Shown here one piece after another: positions 17,769 to 26,847 of a stretch of 64,000 nt of DNA; the first letter of the stretch is position 1, and every line of letters begins with the position of its first letter. The stretch spans positions 1 through 64,000 of the forward strand of contig VISH01000001.1 in NCBI GenBank assembly GCA_007827375.1, in the 5' to 3' direction. The DNA comes from Alteromonadaceae bacterium 2753L.S.0a.02. GTDB lineage: Bacteria > Pseudomonadota > Gammaproteobacteria > Pseudomonadales > Cellvibrionaceae. The position numbers and the translations under genes were made by a program. The notes below the pieces were generated by a model, which saw only the letters and a program-made list of their open reading frames with translations, was not told the DNA's origin and did not search any database.

Positions 17769-18692
17769 ATGGTAAAAACCGCCATCATCATCGACTCCGC
17801 CTGCAGCCTCCCCAAGCAAGTCTGCGACAAATATGGCATTACCTTTGTGCCCTTAACTTACAATGTTAACGGTACCGCGTTCAGCGACGCTTGCGATCCG
17901 GCTCAGGCGCTGCTGACCTTCGCATCTGGCCAGTTCGATCGTAAAAACAAGGTTTTTACCTCCGCACCCAGCAGCAAGGATTTCGAAAAGGCCATTGTTG
18001 CGAAAATCAAGCAGGGCTATGCCAACATCATTGTGCAAACGGTAAACCGCACCCAGGGGGATACCTACATCAATGCCAATGAAGCGGTGGGTCGCCTTAA
18101 GCAAAAACTGGATGGTAAGAAGATCGCCTTGAAAGTGATGGATAGCCGCACGGTATTCGCCGGGCAGGGTTTGATGGCGATTGAGACGATTCGGCGCTTT
18201 ATGAAGGAAAAAAGTGAAGAGGAAGCGCGCCGAAAAATGGACAAGATTTCCACCAAGATTCACACCTTCATTATTCCCCGCTCACCACTGGTGGCGCTGG
18301 AGCGTTCGCGGCAGCGCAATGACACCAGCGTAAGTTGGGCGCAGGCCCTGGTGGCAAGCACGCTGGGCATCCACCCCATTATTTGTAACGTTAACGATAA
18401 TTCCAGCGCCGTTGGCAAGGTATGGGGTTTTGAAAAAGCGGCCGATGCGCTGTTTAATCATGCCTGTACCCGTATCGAAGCCGGTCTTTACAGCCCGATT
18501 ATCACGGTGAGCTACGGCGGCTCGGTTGAAGAACTGCGCGCGCTATCGGGTTATGCGACTTTGAGTAAACTCGTGAGTGAGCGCAAACTCAAGCTGGTTC
18601 CCTGCGTCGCCAGTATTGCCGCCGGTATCTACACCAGTGTCGGGTCACTGTCACTGGGCATCGCCACCGACAGCCACAGCTGGACTGGCTAA
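17769..18692 (+). CDS. DegV family fatty-acid-binding protein
   Basis: 307 residues. The N-terminus TAIIIDSACSLPKQVCDKYGI followed by VPLTYNVNGTAF is the DegV signature; FTSAPSSKDF and VMDSRTVFAGQGLMAIE are the lipid-pocket segments, and SYGGSVEELRAL the C-terminal one. DegV proteins bind a fatty acid and in Firmicutes act as FakB with the kinase FakA; no kinase gene is adjacent here, so the role is undetermined. Its end is 91 bp before ettA. Confidence 0.9.
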   Translation: MVKTAIIIDSACSLPKQVCDKYGITFVPLTYNVNGTAFSDACDPAQALLTFASGQFDRKNKVFTSAPSSKDFEKAIVAKIKQGYANIIVQTVNRTQGDTYINANEAVGRLKQKLDGKKIALKVMDSRTVFAGQGLMAIETIRRFMKEKSEEEARRKMDKISTKIHTFIIPRSPLVALERSRQRNDTSVSWAQALVASTLGIHPIICNVNDNSSAVGKVWGFEKAADALFNHACTRIEAGLYSPIITVSYGGSVEELRALSGYATLSKLVSERKLKLVPCVASIAAGIYTSVGSLSLGIATDSHSWTG

Positions 18693-18783
18693 CCTGGCAG
18701 CGAACTCACAGGCGTTGAAAAAATCGCTGGCTTCCGCTAATTTGCCGCCCCAATTCGAATTCACCTTAAAAGGATAAGTGCCA

Positions 18784-20448
18784 ATGGCCCAGTATGTTTA
18801 CACCATGAACCGGGTTGGCAAAATAGTGCCGCCCAAGCGCGAAATTCTCAAAGATATCTCACTGTCGTTTTTCCCCGGCGCCAAGATTGGTGTTTTGGGC
18901 CTGAATGGCGCGGGTAAGTCGACACTCCTGAAAATCATGGCGGGGCTGGATACCGACTACATCGGTGAAGCGCGCCCGATGCCCGATATCAAAGTCGGTT
19001 ACCTCCCTCAGGAACCACAGCTCAACCCCGAAAAAGATGTGCGCGGCAATGTTGAAGAGGGCGTGCAGGAAGCTGTCGATGCCCTGAATGAGCTCAATGA
19101 AATCTATGCTGCGTATGCCGAACCCGATGCCGATTTTGATGATCTCGCTAAAAAACAGGCGCGCTGCGAAGACATTATCCAGGCCTGGGACGCCCACAAC
19201 CTCGAACACACGCTGGAAGTCGCCGCCGATGCACTGCGACTACCCGCCTGGGACGCCGACGTCACGAAACTTTCCGGCGGTGAGCGTCGCCGTGTGGCCT
19301 TGTGCCGCCTGCTGCTGTCGCGACCCGACATGCTGTTGCTCGACGAACCCACCAACCACCTGGATGCCGAATCGGTGTACTGGCTGGAACAGTTTCTGGT
19401 GAATTTCCCGGGCACCGTGGTAGCGATTACCCACGACCGCTACTTTCTCGATAATGCCGCCGGCTGGATTCTGGAATTGGACCGCGGACGCGGCATTCCC
19501 TACGAAGGCAACTACTCCACCTGGCTGGAGCAGAAGGAAGCCCGTCTGGAGCAGGAAAAACGCACCGAAGCTTCTCACATCAAAGCCATGAAGGCGGAAC
19601 TGGAGTGGGTACGCCAAAACCCCAAAGGCCGTCACGCGAAAAACAAAGCCCGTTTGGCTCGCTTTGAAGAAATGCAGGGCCAGGAGTTCCAGGAACGAAA
19701 CGAAACCAACGAAATTTATATACCACCGGGCGAGCGCCTGGGCGATAAGGTGATTGAATTCAACAAGGTGTGCAAAGGTTTCGGCGACGAGCTGCTTATC
19801 GACAACCTCAGTTTCAGTATTCCCAAAGGTGCCATAGTGGGCATTGTGGGCGGCAACGGTGCCGGTAAATCCACGTTGTTTCGCATGATCACTGGAAGTG
19901 AAACTCCCGACTCCGGTGAAATTGTGGTGGGTGATACGGTACAGGTGGCCTATGTGGAGCAGGGTCGGGAAAACCTCGATGACACTCAAACCGTTTGGGA
20001 AGCGGTTTCCGGTGGCCACGACATCCTCAAAATCGGCAATTACGAAGTGGGTTCCCGCGCCTATGTGGGGCGCTTCAACTTCAAAGGTACCGATCAACAA
20101 AAACGTGTCGGCGATCTTTCCGGTGGTGAGCGCGGCCGCCTGCATCTCGCCAATACCTTAAAGCAGGGCGCCAACCTACTGCTACTGGATGAACCCTCCA
20201 ACGACCTGGACGTGGAAACCCTGCGCGCACTCGAAGAAGCGATCAACGCCTTCCCCGGATGCGCGCTGATTATCTCGCACGATCGCTGGTTCCTCGACCG
20301 TGTCGCAACGCATATTCTCGCCTATGAAGGCGACAGTGAAGTGGTGTTTTTCGAAGGTGATTACACGGAATACCACGAAGACTTTGTAAAGCGTAAGGGT
20401 GACAATGCACAACCCAAACGCGTTAAGTACAAGCCACTGAAAAGCTAG
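18784..20448 (+). CDS. ettA: Energy-dependent translational throttle protein EttA (ABC-F)
   Basis: 554 residues with two ABC domains (Walker A GLNGAGKST and GGNGAGKST; signatures LSGGERRRVALCR and LSGGERGRLHLA; DEPTNHLDAESV and DEPSNDLDVETL) and the arm/linker between them (KNKARLARFEEM). EttA binds the ribosomal E site and gates entry into elongation according to ATP/ADP ratio. The ATG at 18784 (MAQYVYTMNRVGK) matches the family start; a GTG two codons upstream is also possible since AGGA lies at 18771-18774. The final TAG is formed by TA plus the first G of the downstream MITE-like element. Confidence 0.97.
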   Translation: MAQYVYTMNRVGKIVPPKREILKDISLSFFPGAKIGVLGLNGAGKSTLLKIMAGLDTDYIGEARPMPDIKVGYLPQEPQLNPEKDVRGNVEEGVQEAVDALNELNEIYAAYAEPDADFDDLAKKQARCEDIIQAWDAHNLEHTLEVAADALRLPAWDADVTKLSGGERRRVALCRLLLSRPDMLLLDEPTNHLDAESVYWLEQFLVNFPGTVVAITHDRYFLDNAAGWILELDRGRGIPYEGNYSTWLEQKEARLEQEKRTEASHIKAMKAELEWVRQNPKGRHAKNKARLARFEEMQGQEFQERNETNEIYIPPGERLGDKVIEFNKVCKGFGDELLIDNLSFSIPKGAIVGIVGGNGAGKSTLFRMITGSETPDSGEIVVGDTVQVAYVEQGRENLDDTQTVWEAVSGGHDILKIGNYEVGSRAYVGRFNFKGTDQQKRVGDLSGGERGRLHLANTLKQGANLLLLDEPSNDLDVETLRALEEAINAFPGCALIISHDRWFLDRVATHILAYEGDSEVVFFEGDYTEYHEDFVKRKGDNAQPKRVKYKPLKS

Positions 20449-20657
20449 GGCTTGTTTACACTAACTTATTCACTCCTGCCGCCAGGCATTTGTTCGCCAT
20501 CTAGGCGTAGCGAGTGAGGTTTAGTGAGTCTACATGAACGAGCTACAACGCCGAGGGCGCGGAAATGCCCAGTGCCCCAAAGGCTTGATCACTAAAAAAC
20601 GTCTATTCGTCGTTGTTAGCGAACAACAGGCGCGATTAACTTAGTGTTCACAGGCCC
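20448..20657. mobile_element. MITE-like element with imperfect terminal inverted repeats
   Basis: The left end GGGCTTGTTTACACTAAC (from 20448) and the inverse of the right end, GGGCCTGTGAACACTAAG (ending 20657), match over most of their length; similarity continues inward to GCGAAC/GTTCGC (right repeat about 20619-20657). The unit is about 210 bp, has no gene, and is bracketed by TA on both sides (20446-20447, 20658-20659), as expected for a TA-target non-autonomous element. It abuts ettA so closely that its first base completes the stop codon. Family name not assigned. Confidence 0.6.
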
Positions 20658-20693
20658 TAGTGTGTTAACAGGCCCTAGTGTGTGAACAAGTCC
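20642..20693 (+). repeat. Three tandem copies of the MITE right end
   Basis: TAGTGTTCACAGGCCC, TAGTGTGTTAACAGGCCC and TAGTGTGTGAACAAGTCC follow each other directly. The first is the end of the element; the next two are extra copies of the same terminus, each starting with TA. This pattern suggests repeated insertion/excision or slippage at the end. The rest of the gap to 20810 shows no gene. Confidence 0.65.
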
Positions 20694-20810
20694 GATCAGC
20701 TCTGTGCCAGTCAGTCATTGCGAAGGGGCTGGCATTTCTCCTTCCAAGTCCCTGCAAACTTGCATATCGCCGACTATATTTAAGAAAAACATTCGAGTCG
20801 GATAGCCAAC

Positions 20811-21179
20811 ATGACGGACAACATCGAACGGCGGCGTTATACGCGCGTGGATTTCGATACAGAAGCCACCTTGATCCAAGGCAACCACCAGTGGCAATCG
20901 TCGCTGGTCGATATTTCTCTGAATGGCCTCCTGATAAACACACCACCGCACTACAAAATAGACGTGGAACAACAGGTTGAGGTACGTATACCGCTGGCAG
21001 ACGATGCCGAAATACAAATGCAGGCAACCTTAGCCCACAGCAGCAGTGAGGTGCTCGGATTTAAATGCGTAAGCATCGACCTGGAAAGCGTTGCACATCT
21101 ACGCCGTCTCGTTGAGCTGAATATCGGCGAAGCTAATGCCGCAGAACGCGTACTCGCCGAATTGCTCTGCAGTAATTAG
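20811..21179 (+). CDS. PilZ domain protein
   Basis: 122 residues, a single PilZ domain. The c-di-GMP-binding pattern is present: RRRYTRVDF at the N-terminus (RxxxR) and DISLNGLLI (D/NxSxxG). Such stand-alone PilZ proteins relay c-di-GMP levels to motility or secretion targets. A second PilZ-like gene follows 15 bp downstream. Confidence 0.88.
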   Translation: MTDNIERRRYTRVDFDTEATLIQGNHQWQSSLVDISLNGLLINTPPHYKIDVEQQVEVRIPLADDAEIQMQATLAHSSSEVLGFKCVSIDLESVAHLRRLVELNIGEANAAERVLAELLCSN

Positions 21180-21194
21180 TTGTAGGAAGCCTCG

Positions 21195-21515
21195 ATGTCT
21201 AAAAAAAAGGAGAGAAATTTCGAACGCGTGCCAATGCGCTTATACGGCAGGCTGACATGCGATAAATTTAGCACCGATGTGCATGTGGTAAATTTATCGG
21301 AAGGTGGAGCACTTCTTGCCATTTTGGATGACGAGTCCCGGCCCGGCATGCACAAATTTGTAAAAATAGCTCTAGAGATCGATTTCCAAAAAGAACTGCA
21401 TGTGCAAGGGCAAGTTGTGCACTTAAATGCCCATTTAGTCGGCGTGAGCTTCGGCACACCACCACCAGAAACACGCATAGCACTGAAGAAATTTATAAAG
21501 AGTTCAGGTTTTTAA
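21195..21515 (+). CDS. PilZ-like domain protein
   Basis: 106 residues. KERNFERVPMRLYGRL and NLSEGGALLAI give the RxxxR-like and D/NxSxxG motifs of PilZ, though the first motif (RNFERVP) is slightly unusual. It follows the first PilZ gene in the same direction and its end overlaps the convergent ParA-like gene by 4 bp. The two may have arisen by tandem duplication, but their sequences are now well diverged. Confidence 0.82.
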   Translation: MSKKKERNFERVPMRLYGRLTCDKFSTDVHVVNLSEGGALLAILDDESRPGMHKFVKIALEIDFQKELHVQGQVVHLNAHLVGVSFGTPPPETRIALKKFIKSSGF

Positions 21516-22273
21516 AGCTTACGCTTTTTGTTCAACACCGCCACAATTTCTTTCCACAGCTCAAAATAAGCTTTATTGGCCGGTCTGGAGCGTGCGTAGA
21601 CATCTACGGGCGCTCGCTGCTCGCCCATGTTCTCGATATCCACAGAGAAAGGAACCACGGTATCGAGAAAATTTTTATATTCACCACGCATATCATCCAT
21701 GGTTTTTTTATGCAGCGCTTTTTGGTTTTGCACCATGGAAAAAAACGGAATCAATTTCTTATTGGGATAATCATGGGCTTTAAAAAATTGGTTGAGCTGC
21801 CCATAGGTACGCTGTGAAAGGGTTGTAGGAATAACCGGCACAAAAATATGATCTGCCGCATTAAACACCGCTTCCGACAAATCGCCTATTGACGGAGGGC
21901 AGTCCAACACAATCAATTGATATTCCTTCGACAAACCCTTAAGAATTTTGCGCAAGCGCTCTTTGCGTTTTTTAAGGCTTGCCAACACCACATCAAATTT
22001 TCGAAAGGTCATGTGCGCGGGAATAATTTCCAGATTTTCATAATCACTGGCTTTCACCTGACCGAGCAATTCCTTATAGGCATCAAAAAAACGTTTTCCC
22101 CAGTTTTTCTTACTGGGTTTAACTCGGAAATAAAACGAAGACGCTCCCTGCGGGTCGAGATCGATCAGCAAGGTTTTTATACCTGTTTTTGCGGCCCAAT
22201 AGGCAATATTTACCGCAGTCGCCGTTTTACCCACACCACCTTTCATACTGTAGCAGGCAATTGTACGCATCAT
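21512..22273 (-). CDS. ParA/MinD-like Walker ATPase
   Basis: 253 residues. It starts CYSMKGGVGKTATAVNIAYW (deviant Walker A with signature Lys), with LLIDLDPQG and VLDCPPSIGDL as A' and B motifs. It has no N-terminal DNA-binding domain, and no ParB gene is adjacent. The gene overlaps the start of the CHAD-domain gene's end by 4 bp (leftward), so the pair is co-transcribed. Such orphan ParA-like proteins position chemosensory, carboxysome or polyphosphate bodies. A role with the CHAD protein, a polyphosphate-granule domain, is an attractive inference only. Confidence 0.88.
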   Translation of the reverse strand: MMRTIACYSMKGGVGKTATAVNIAYWAAKTGIKTLLIDLDPQGASSFYFRVKPSKKNWGKRFFDAYKELLGQVKASDYENLEIIPAHMTFRKFDVVLASLKKRKERLRKILKGLSKEYQLIVLDCPPSIGDLSEAVFNAADHIFVPVIPTTLSQRTYGQLNQFFKAHDYPNKKLIPFFSMVQNQKALHKKTMDDMRGEYKNFLDTVVPFSVDIENMGEQRAPVDVYARSRPANKAYFELWKEIVAVLNKKRKL

Positions 22274-23796
22274 TCCGCCTCGTTAAGCAATAATTGTTCG
22301 ATCAGACTCGCCGTTTCGGGCGCGGCGAACTCGCTCATGCCATCACATACGTGAGCTCGCACTTCAAGTTGCTTTTGATGAAGCACCGCTACCAAACCAC
22401 TTACCGTGATGATCAAATTCTGCGAGCGGCTTCGCGAAGCCTGTTCATTGAGAAAACTCTGTTGCACGGTGAAATCGTTAAAATCGCCGAGCACAGACTG
22501 CAGCCCCTTCATGCGTTTTATAATTTTTTTCAACGGCCCGCTGGCGAACAAACTGCCAAACAAGGTGAGCAAATAGCGTAATTTTTTACATTCGATACGT
22601 AAGCTATGCACGGCCTCATCGGGAGTATTGTCGTCCAGTGACAGTCCCATCTTACAAATTTTGCGATAGCGTTTTGCGATTAACTGAGCAACATATTCGC
22701 CTACCGCACGCTGAGCTTCCGGGCTATCGCAATGAGCGGGTTGATCTACCAGCGCGAGAACTTTTTCAAAATCGGAGATGTAACTGCCATTGCTCAAATA
22801 GGCATTTACCTTTTTGAATGCTTGAGCACGGGCGTTTTTAATATTTCTCAGCAACACTTCGAAGCCCGCGTGCTGCTCTTGGGGCAATAACTCGCGATAG
22901 CGGTTCTGCTCGAGCAAAAACACATCGAGGTCGCGCAAGGGGCCGGTAGGCCTGGCGATATCCGCTAGCAAGGTCTTTATTTGTAATTGGTCATCGGCGC
23001 TGAAAGATTTTTTCAACAACTGTACCAGAGAACGTGCTTTGCGAATTTGTACGCGAAAATCGTGTAAGTATTCACTATCGATATCGCGACAAATACCGTC
23101 GACGTGACGCCGCGAATCCAGCAAGAGCGCCTTCAATAAAAGGCGCACCGCAGCTTCACTGGGCAAATGGTAGTTAATTTCGGCAGTAATCGCCGCGGGA
23201 ATTTCATCATCGAAATGGTGATGTTTTAACAGTAAGCGCAAATCTATCGGCTCACTGGTGGGCTCCGCTACAAAATGCTCCTGGAATTTTGCAACAATTT
23301 GCTGGTATTCGCGCTGATAACCGCGTAACGCTTCCAGTTTTAGATAACCACTGTAAAAGGGAACATCGTGATCACCTTGCAACCACACCTCACGAATCCG
23401 ACAAACCAGTTTATCGTCTTCGAAATTTCGAACCTCCCAGCAGGTGTCGCTATGATTGCAGCTAAACACCGTTTGCAGTGCACGAACTCCAATGAGCGGT
23501 GCGAGCACGCCACTGGCTTCGTGCTCAGCGAATTCCCAACTGAATTTAGGATCACCCGCTTGCTCGAATTGCAGTGGCGGCGATTCGGGTTGCTGCAAGC
23601 AATAGCTCTGGTTTTGCTTTAGCAGCAATTTACCGCTCTGCCAGATGTGCCAATCAAAATCGTCCAGAATTTCTATTTTTTGCGTGGCACTGTGCTGTTC
23701 GGCTTTTACGTGGAACAAGCCGGCTAGTAGTTCGCCATAGGTGGAACTCGGCGTTTTTTCGCTTAAAAACCAGATATCGTTGCTTGTATTTGACAT
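22270..23796 (-). CDS. CHAD domain protein
   Basis: About 509 residues from the chosen start. Residues about 230-500 form a CHAD domain: paired helical repeats with conserved basic residues in YLHDFRVQIRKARSLVQLL and VHSLRIECKKLRYLLTLFG. CHAD binds inorganic polyphosphate. The N-terminal 200 residues have a beta-rich pattern (KIEILDDFDWHIWQSGKLLLK) suggestive of a divergent CYTH/triphosphatase-like domain, but its usual ExExK motif is not seen. The start is uncertain: MSNTSNDIWF (23796) is used here, but in-frame ATGs at 23829 and 23865 are possible; none has a clear ribosome site. Confidence 0.78.
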   Translation of the reverse strand: MSNTSNDIWFLSEKTPSSTYGELLAGLFHVKAEQHSATQKIEILDDFDWHIWQSGKLLLKQNQSYCLQQPESPPLQFEQAGDPKFSWEFAEHEASGVLAPLIGVRALQTVFSCNHSDTCWEVRNFEDDKLVCRIREVWLQGDHDVPFYSGYLKLEALRGYQREYQQIVAKFQEHFVAEPTSEPIDLRLLLKHHHFDDEIPAAITAEINYHLPSEAAVRLLLKALLLDSRRHVDGICRDIDSEYLHDFRVQIRKARSLVQLLKKSFSADDQLQIKTLLADIARPTGPLRDLDVFLLEQNRYRELLPQEQHAGFEVLLRNIKNARAQAFKKVNAYLSNGSYISDFEKVLALVDQPAHCDSPEAQRAVGEYVAQLIAKRYRKICKMGLSLDDNTPDEAVHSLRIECKKLRYLLTLFGSLFASGPLKKIIKRMKGLQSVLGDFNDFTVQQSFLNEQASRSRSQNLIITVSGLVAVLHQKQLEVRAHVCDGMSEFAAPETASLIEQLLLNEAE

Positions 23797-24111
23797 ATTA
23801 CAATTTGGTTGCACTTTTTTTACCATCATATCACCCAGAGTCGGGCGCGTCTTGGGCTGCCACAAATTTTTGCACAGTTATTTGAAGAAAAAATGAGCCT
23901 AAAGCGCGAAACAGTAAAGCTTGCGCGTATTGGCTGTCATATTTTTGAAACATTAAAAGACAGGGAAACCCGTCGCGCTTTGGTGACTGGCATTATTGTT
24001 TGAAATAATCAGTTAGTGGGGAACAATAAAAAACTGCGGATTAAACGCCTGCGGATTCATCGAGTGGCCGGCATCACAGCCAGTGGCGCCGGCAACAATG
24101 GCTGTAGCGAA
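23797..24111. other. Intergenic, no supported gene
   Basis: A possible 36-codon frame (MSLKRETVKLARIG..., 23894-24003, +) is preceded only by an A-rich stretch and cannot be supported. No terminator or repeat was recognised. Confidence 0.4.
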
Positions 24112-25212
24112 TTAACGTAGTGTTAGCCGGTAAAGCTTTCCTTCTATATCAGCGATGTAAATGTCACCGTTGGGCGCTTTACCAAAGGTGGTCCAGCGAT
24201 TCGCCAAATCGCTTTTTAATACCGCAATCACGCTGGGGTTCGCTAAATCCAAAGCCGCGATTTTACCCGTGGCGAAATCAGCGAAGAAATAATATTCGCG
24301 CCCTTTAAACAGCCGCGTTTCACCCCCGGTAATAGACGCACCAAAATTACGACCATATTCAAACACAGGGTTGAGCAAGCCTGGGCGTTCACATTGGGTT
24401 TCCGGATTGTAACAAGCGCCCGCCTCTTTCAATCGCCAGCCAAGATTAAGTTCTTTATTACCGATACTCGCGGCAGAAATAATACTCACCTCTTCCAACT
24501 TGTTCTGGCCTACATCGGCAACAATTAAATTGCCTTTACTGTCAAAGCTGAATTTCCAGGGGTTGCGCACACCGTATGCAAATATTTCCGGCTTGGCGTT
24601 GGGTAAAAACTGCTGCAAATTTCCGCTGGGAATGGTGTAACCTTTGTTCGTCTGCGGCGCGACATTAATGCGCAAAATACTGCCAAGCAAAGTGGCGGGG
24701 TCCTGCCCGGAATTTAGTGGATCTCCGCCCGAGCCGCCATCACCGACACCTAAATACAGGGCGCCCTTCGGTCCAAATTTAAGCGCACCACCGTCGTGAT
24801 TATTATAGGGCTGTTCAATCTCGAGCAATATTTTTTCTGCGCTGATGCTGGGCTGTGGATTGAGCGAGAGTTTGAACGCCGAAAGACGCGTACGCGTTTT
24901 TTTAGCGTGATCTTTCGGCGCGTAGTAGAGATAGAGGTACTGCTTATCCGGAGCAAGCGCTGCCCCCAGTAAGCCCAACTCTGAGCGGGTGATCACCGCA
25001 AATTGTTTAATTTGCAAAACCTTTTTATCACAGCCGGTAAAATAATAAAGCTTGCCGTTTTTTTCGGTGAGAAAGGCCGAATTGGCATCGATAAATTCTA
25101 TATCGGTAATGCCACCCTGTACCGCATTACAAGGCTGCACGTCGATCGTTAAAGCATTGGCGGCGGGAATTAAAAACCACAAAAAGGCTGCTATGAATTT
25201 TCGCATAATCAA
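24112..25212 (-). CDS. Soluble PQQ-type aldose (glucose/sorbosone) dehydrogenase
   Basis: 366 residues with a signal peptide (FIAAFLWFLIPAANA). It is a six-bladed beta-propeller of the GSDH family: NHDGGALKFGPKGALYLGVGDGG, YGVRNPWKFSFD, DVGQNKLEEV and SITGGETRLF are the family segments. Homologues such as YliI oxidise aldoses with PQQ in the periplasm. No PQQ synthesis genes are seen in the window, so the cofactor would come from elsewhere. A related GSDH module occurs inside the giant protein at 59081-64000. Confidence 0.88.
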   Translation of the reverse strand: MIMRKFIAAFLWFLIPAANALTIDVQPCNAVQGGITDIEFIDANSAFLTEKNGKLYYFTGCDKKVLQIKQFAVITRSELGLLGAALAPDKQYLYLYYAPKDHAKKTRTRLSAFKLSLNPQPSISAEKILLEIEQPYNNHDGGALKFGPKGALYLGVGDGGSGGDPLNSGQDPATLLGSILRINVAPQTNKGYTIPSGNLQQFLPNAKPEIFAYGVRNPWKFSFDSKGNLIVADVGQNKLEEVSIISAASIGNKELNLGWRLKEAGACYNPETQCERPGLLNPVFEYGRNFGASITGGETRLFKGREYYFFADFATGKIAALDLANPSVIAVLKSDLANRWTTFGKAPNGDIYIADIEGKLYRLTLR

Positions 25213-25233
25213 ACTCCTCTACGTCCCGAAACC

Positions 25234-26610
25234 CTAAAGGTTTTCAACTGCAGTCAGGGCCTCACTTAATTTTTTGACCGTAATAATTTCCATATTTTTT
25301 ACCGCCATTTCTTTCGGTGCATTACCGTAGGGCACAATCGCTTTTTTGAAACCGTGTTTGGCGGCTTCGCGAATACGTTCCTGACCGCTTGGCACTGGCC
25401 TGATTTCTCCCGCGAGGCCTACCTCGCCAAAAACGACCAGTTCGCGCGGCAAGGGTCGGTCGCGAAAACTTGAGACCAGTGCCAGCAACAAGGCCAGGTC
25501 GGCGCTGGGCTCCATGATTTTTACACCACCCACCACATTCACGAATACATCCTGATCGCCCACCATAAGGCCGCCATGGCGGTGCAGAATCGCAAGTAAC
25601 ATTGCGAGACGATTCTGCTCAAGCCCAACCGCCACGCGACGCGGGTTACCGAGGCTTGAGGCATCCACCAGCGCCTGAATCTCCACCAGCAGCGGGCGCG
25701 TGCCTTCCCAGACCACCATCACCACAGAGCCGCTGGAAATTTCTTCGCCACGCTGCAAAAAAATCGCAGAAGGATTGGAAACCTCTTTCAGGCCCTGCTC
25801 CGTCATGGCAAACACACCCAACTCATTCACGGCACCAAAGCGGTTCTTGGTACCACGCAAGGTTCGAAAGCGCGAATCGTGGGAGCCTTCCAACATAATA
25901 GAACAATCGATTATGTGCTCCAGTACTTTAGGGCCAGCGAGCGAACCGTCTTTGGTAACGTGGCCAACCAGTATCAGCACGGTACCCGACTGCTTTGCAA
26001 AACGGGTTAACTGAGCGGCGCACTCGCGAACCTGCGATACGCTGCCCGGCGCGGATTGAATTTCGGCCTGATGCATCACCTGTATCGAATCCACCACCAT
26101 AATCTTGGGTTGCACCTGCTCGGCAGCATCAACAATGGCGTCGACATCGGTTGCAGAGAGCATTTGTAAGCTTTCTGTGGGAAGTGCCAGGCGCTTGGCA
26201 CGCATGGCGACTTGCTGCAAGGACTCCTCACCGGTAACGTAAAGTGCGCGATGGGTTTTAGACAGCAGGCAGAGCACCTGCAAGAGCACCGTTGATTTAC
26301 CCGCACCGGGATGCCCGCCAATCAACACCACCGAACCCGGCACAAAGCCGCCCCCCAACACCCGGTCAAATTCTTCGAGAGAAGCGGAGAAGCGCGGCAA
26401 TTCTTCCAGATCAATTTCGGATAAGGGCGTTATTTTGGACTGCATGTCGCCCGCGTAACCACTGCGCTTAGTGCCACTGGATTTCGCAACGCTGCCAAGA
26501 CGTACCTCTTTCACGGTGTTCCAGGCACCGCATTCTGTGCACTGCCCCTGCCACTTGGAATAGTCGGCACCACAGTCGTTGCACACAAAGGCCGTTTTCG
26601 ATTTCGCCAA
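25234..26610 (-). CDS. radA: DNA repair protein RadA
   Basis: 458 residues. An N-terminal zinc finger (CNDCG...CTECG) is followed by a RecA-like ATPase (Walker A GGHPGAGKST), the KNRFG motif (GTKNRFGAVNE) and a C-terminal Lon-like domain. RadA aids branch migration in recombination. The start is taken as TTG at 26610 (then AKSKTAFVCN), because AAGGAG lies six bases before it and this matches the family N-terminus; an ATG 12 codons upstream is in frame but lies before that ribosome site. Confidence 0.95.
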   Translation of the reverse strand: MAKSKTAFVCNDCGADYSKWQGQCTECGAWNTVKEVRLGSVAKSSGTKRSGYAGDMQSKITPLSEIDLEELPRFSASLEEFDRVLGGGFVPGSVVLIGGHPGAGKSTVLLQVLCLLSKTHRALYVTGEESLQQVAMRAKRLALPTESLQMLSATDVDAIVDAAEQVQPKIMVVDSIQVMHQAEIQSAPGSVSQVRECAAQLTRFAKQSGTVLILVGHVTKDGSLAGPKVLEHIIDCSIMLEGSHDSRFRTLRGTKNRFGAVNELGVFAMTEQGLKEVSNPSAIFLQRGEEISSGSVVMVVWEGTRPLLVEIQALVDASSLGNPRRVAVGLEQNRLAMLLAILHRHGGLMVGDQDVFVNVVGGVKIMEPSADLALLLALVSSFRDRPLPRELVVFGEVGLAGEIRPVPSGQERIREAAKHGFKKAIVPYGNAPKEMAVKNMEIITVKKLSEALTAVENL

Positions 26611-26679
26611 GACGAGCTCCTTCTTTAGTGATTCAAGAGAGCGCAAGAATAGCGGCTTGGTTCGCGAGGGTCTATGGGG

Positions 26680-26709
26680 GCTCCAAAGGAGCGGTCGCTC
26701 CTTTGGAGC
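26680..26709. repeat. Perfect 13-bp palindromic hairpin upstream of radA
   Basis: GCTCCAAAGGAGC (26680-26692), loop GGTC, GCTCCTTTGGAGC (26697-26709). It lies about 70 bp upstream of the radA start on the leftward strand, with a second palindrome beside it (GGACGTCAGA-TG-TCTGACGTC, 26713-26732). Both would fold in the radA leader if transcription starts upstream. Confidence 0.7.
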
Positions 26710-26739
26710 AGCCGGACGTCAGATGTCTGACGTCGGACG

Positions 26740-26810
26740 CTATGGCCCAAACAACAAAAAGCCAGACATCAACACTAGGCTTTTTCAGCCTCAGACCTCC
26801 GTCGTCTGAC
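26740..26810. repeat. Terminator/TCAGACC module, copy 1
   Basis: GGCCCAAACAA, then AAAAAGCC...AGGCTTTTT (stem near 26756-26785), then CAGCCTCAGACCTCC and GTCGTCTGAC. The same order of elements recurs at 27436-27505, on the other side of the minisatellite. The stem here is weaker than in copy 2. Confidence 0.6.
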
Positions 26811-26847
26811 TCCGGAAATGCGCGATTGATGCCGCGCAGTGAGTTTT

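Noticed and set aside
17056..17839. Seven overlapping frames on both strands in the glyA-degV gap
   Set aside because: They lie in the structured repeat element and the A/C-rich leader, contradict each other and lack start signals; such peptides are well-known by-products of this type of repeat.
23894..24003. 36-codon small protein (MSLKRETVKLARIG...)
   Set aside because: Only an A-rich stretch precedes the ATG and the peptide has no recognisable features; kept as a possibility in the intergenic entry only.
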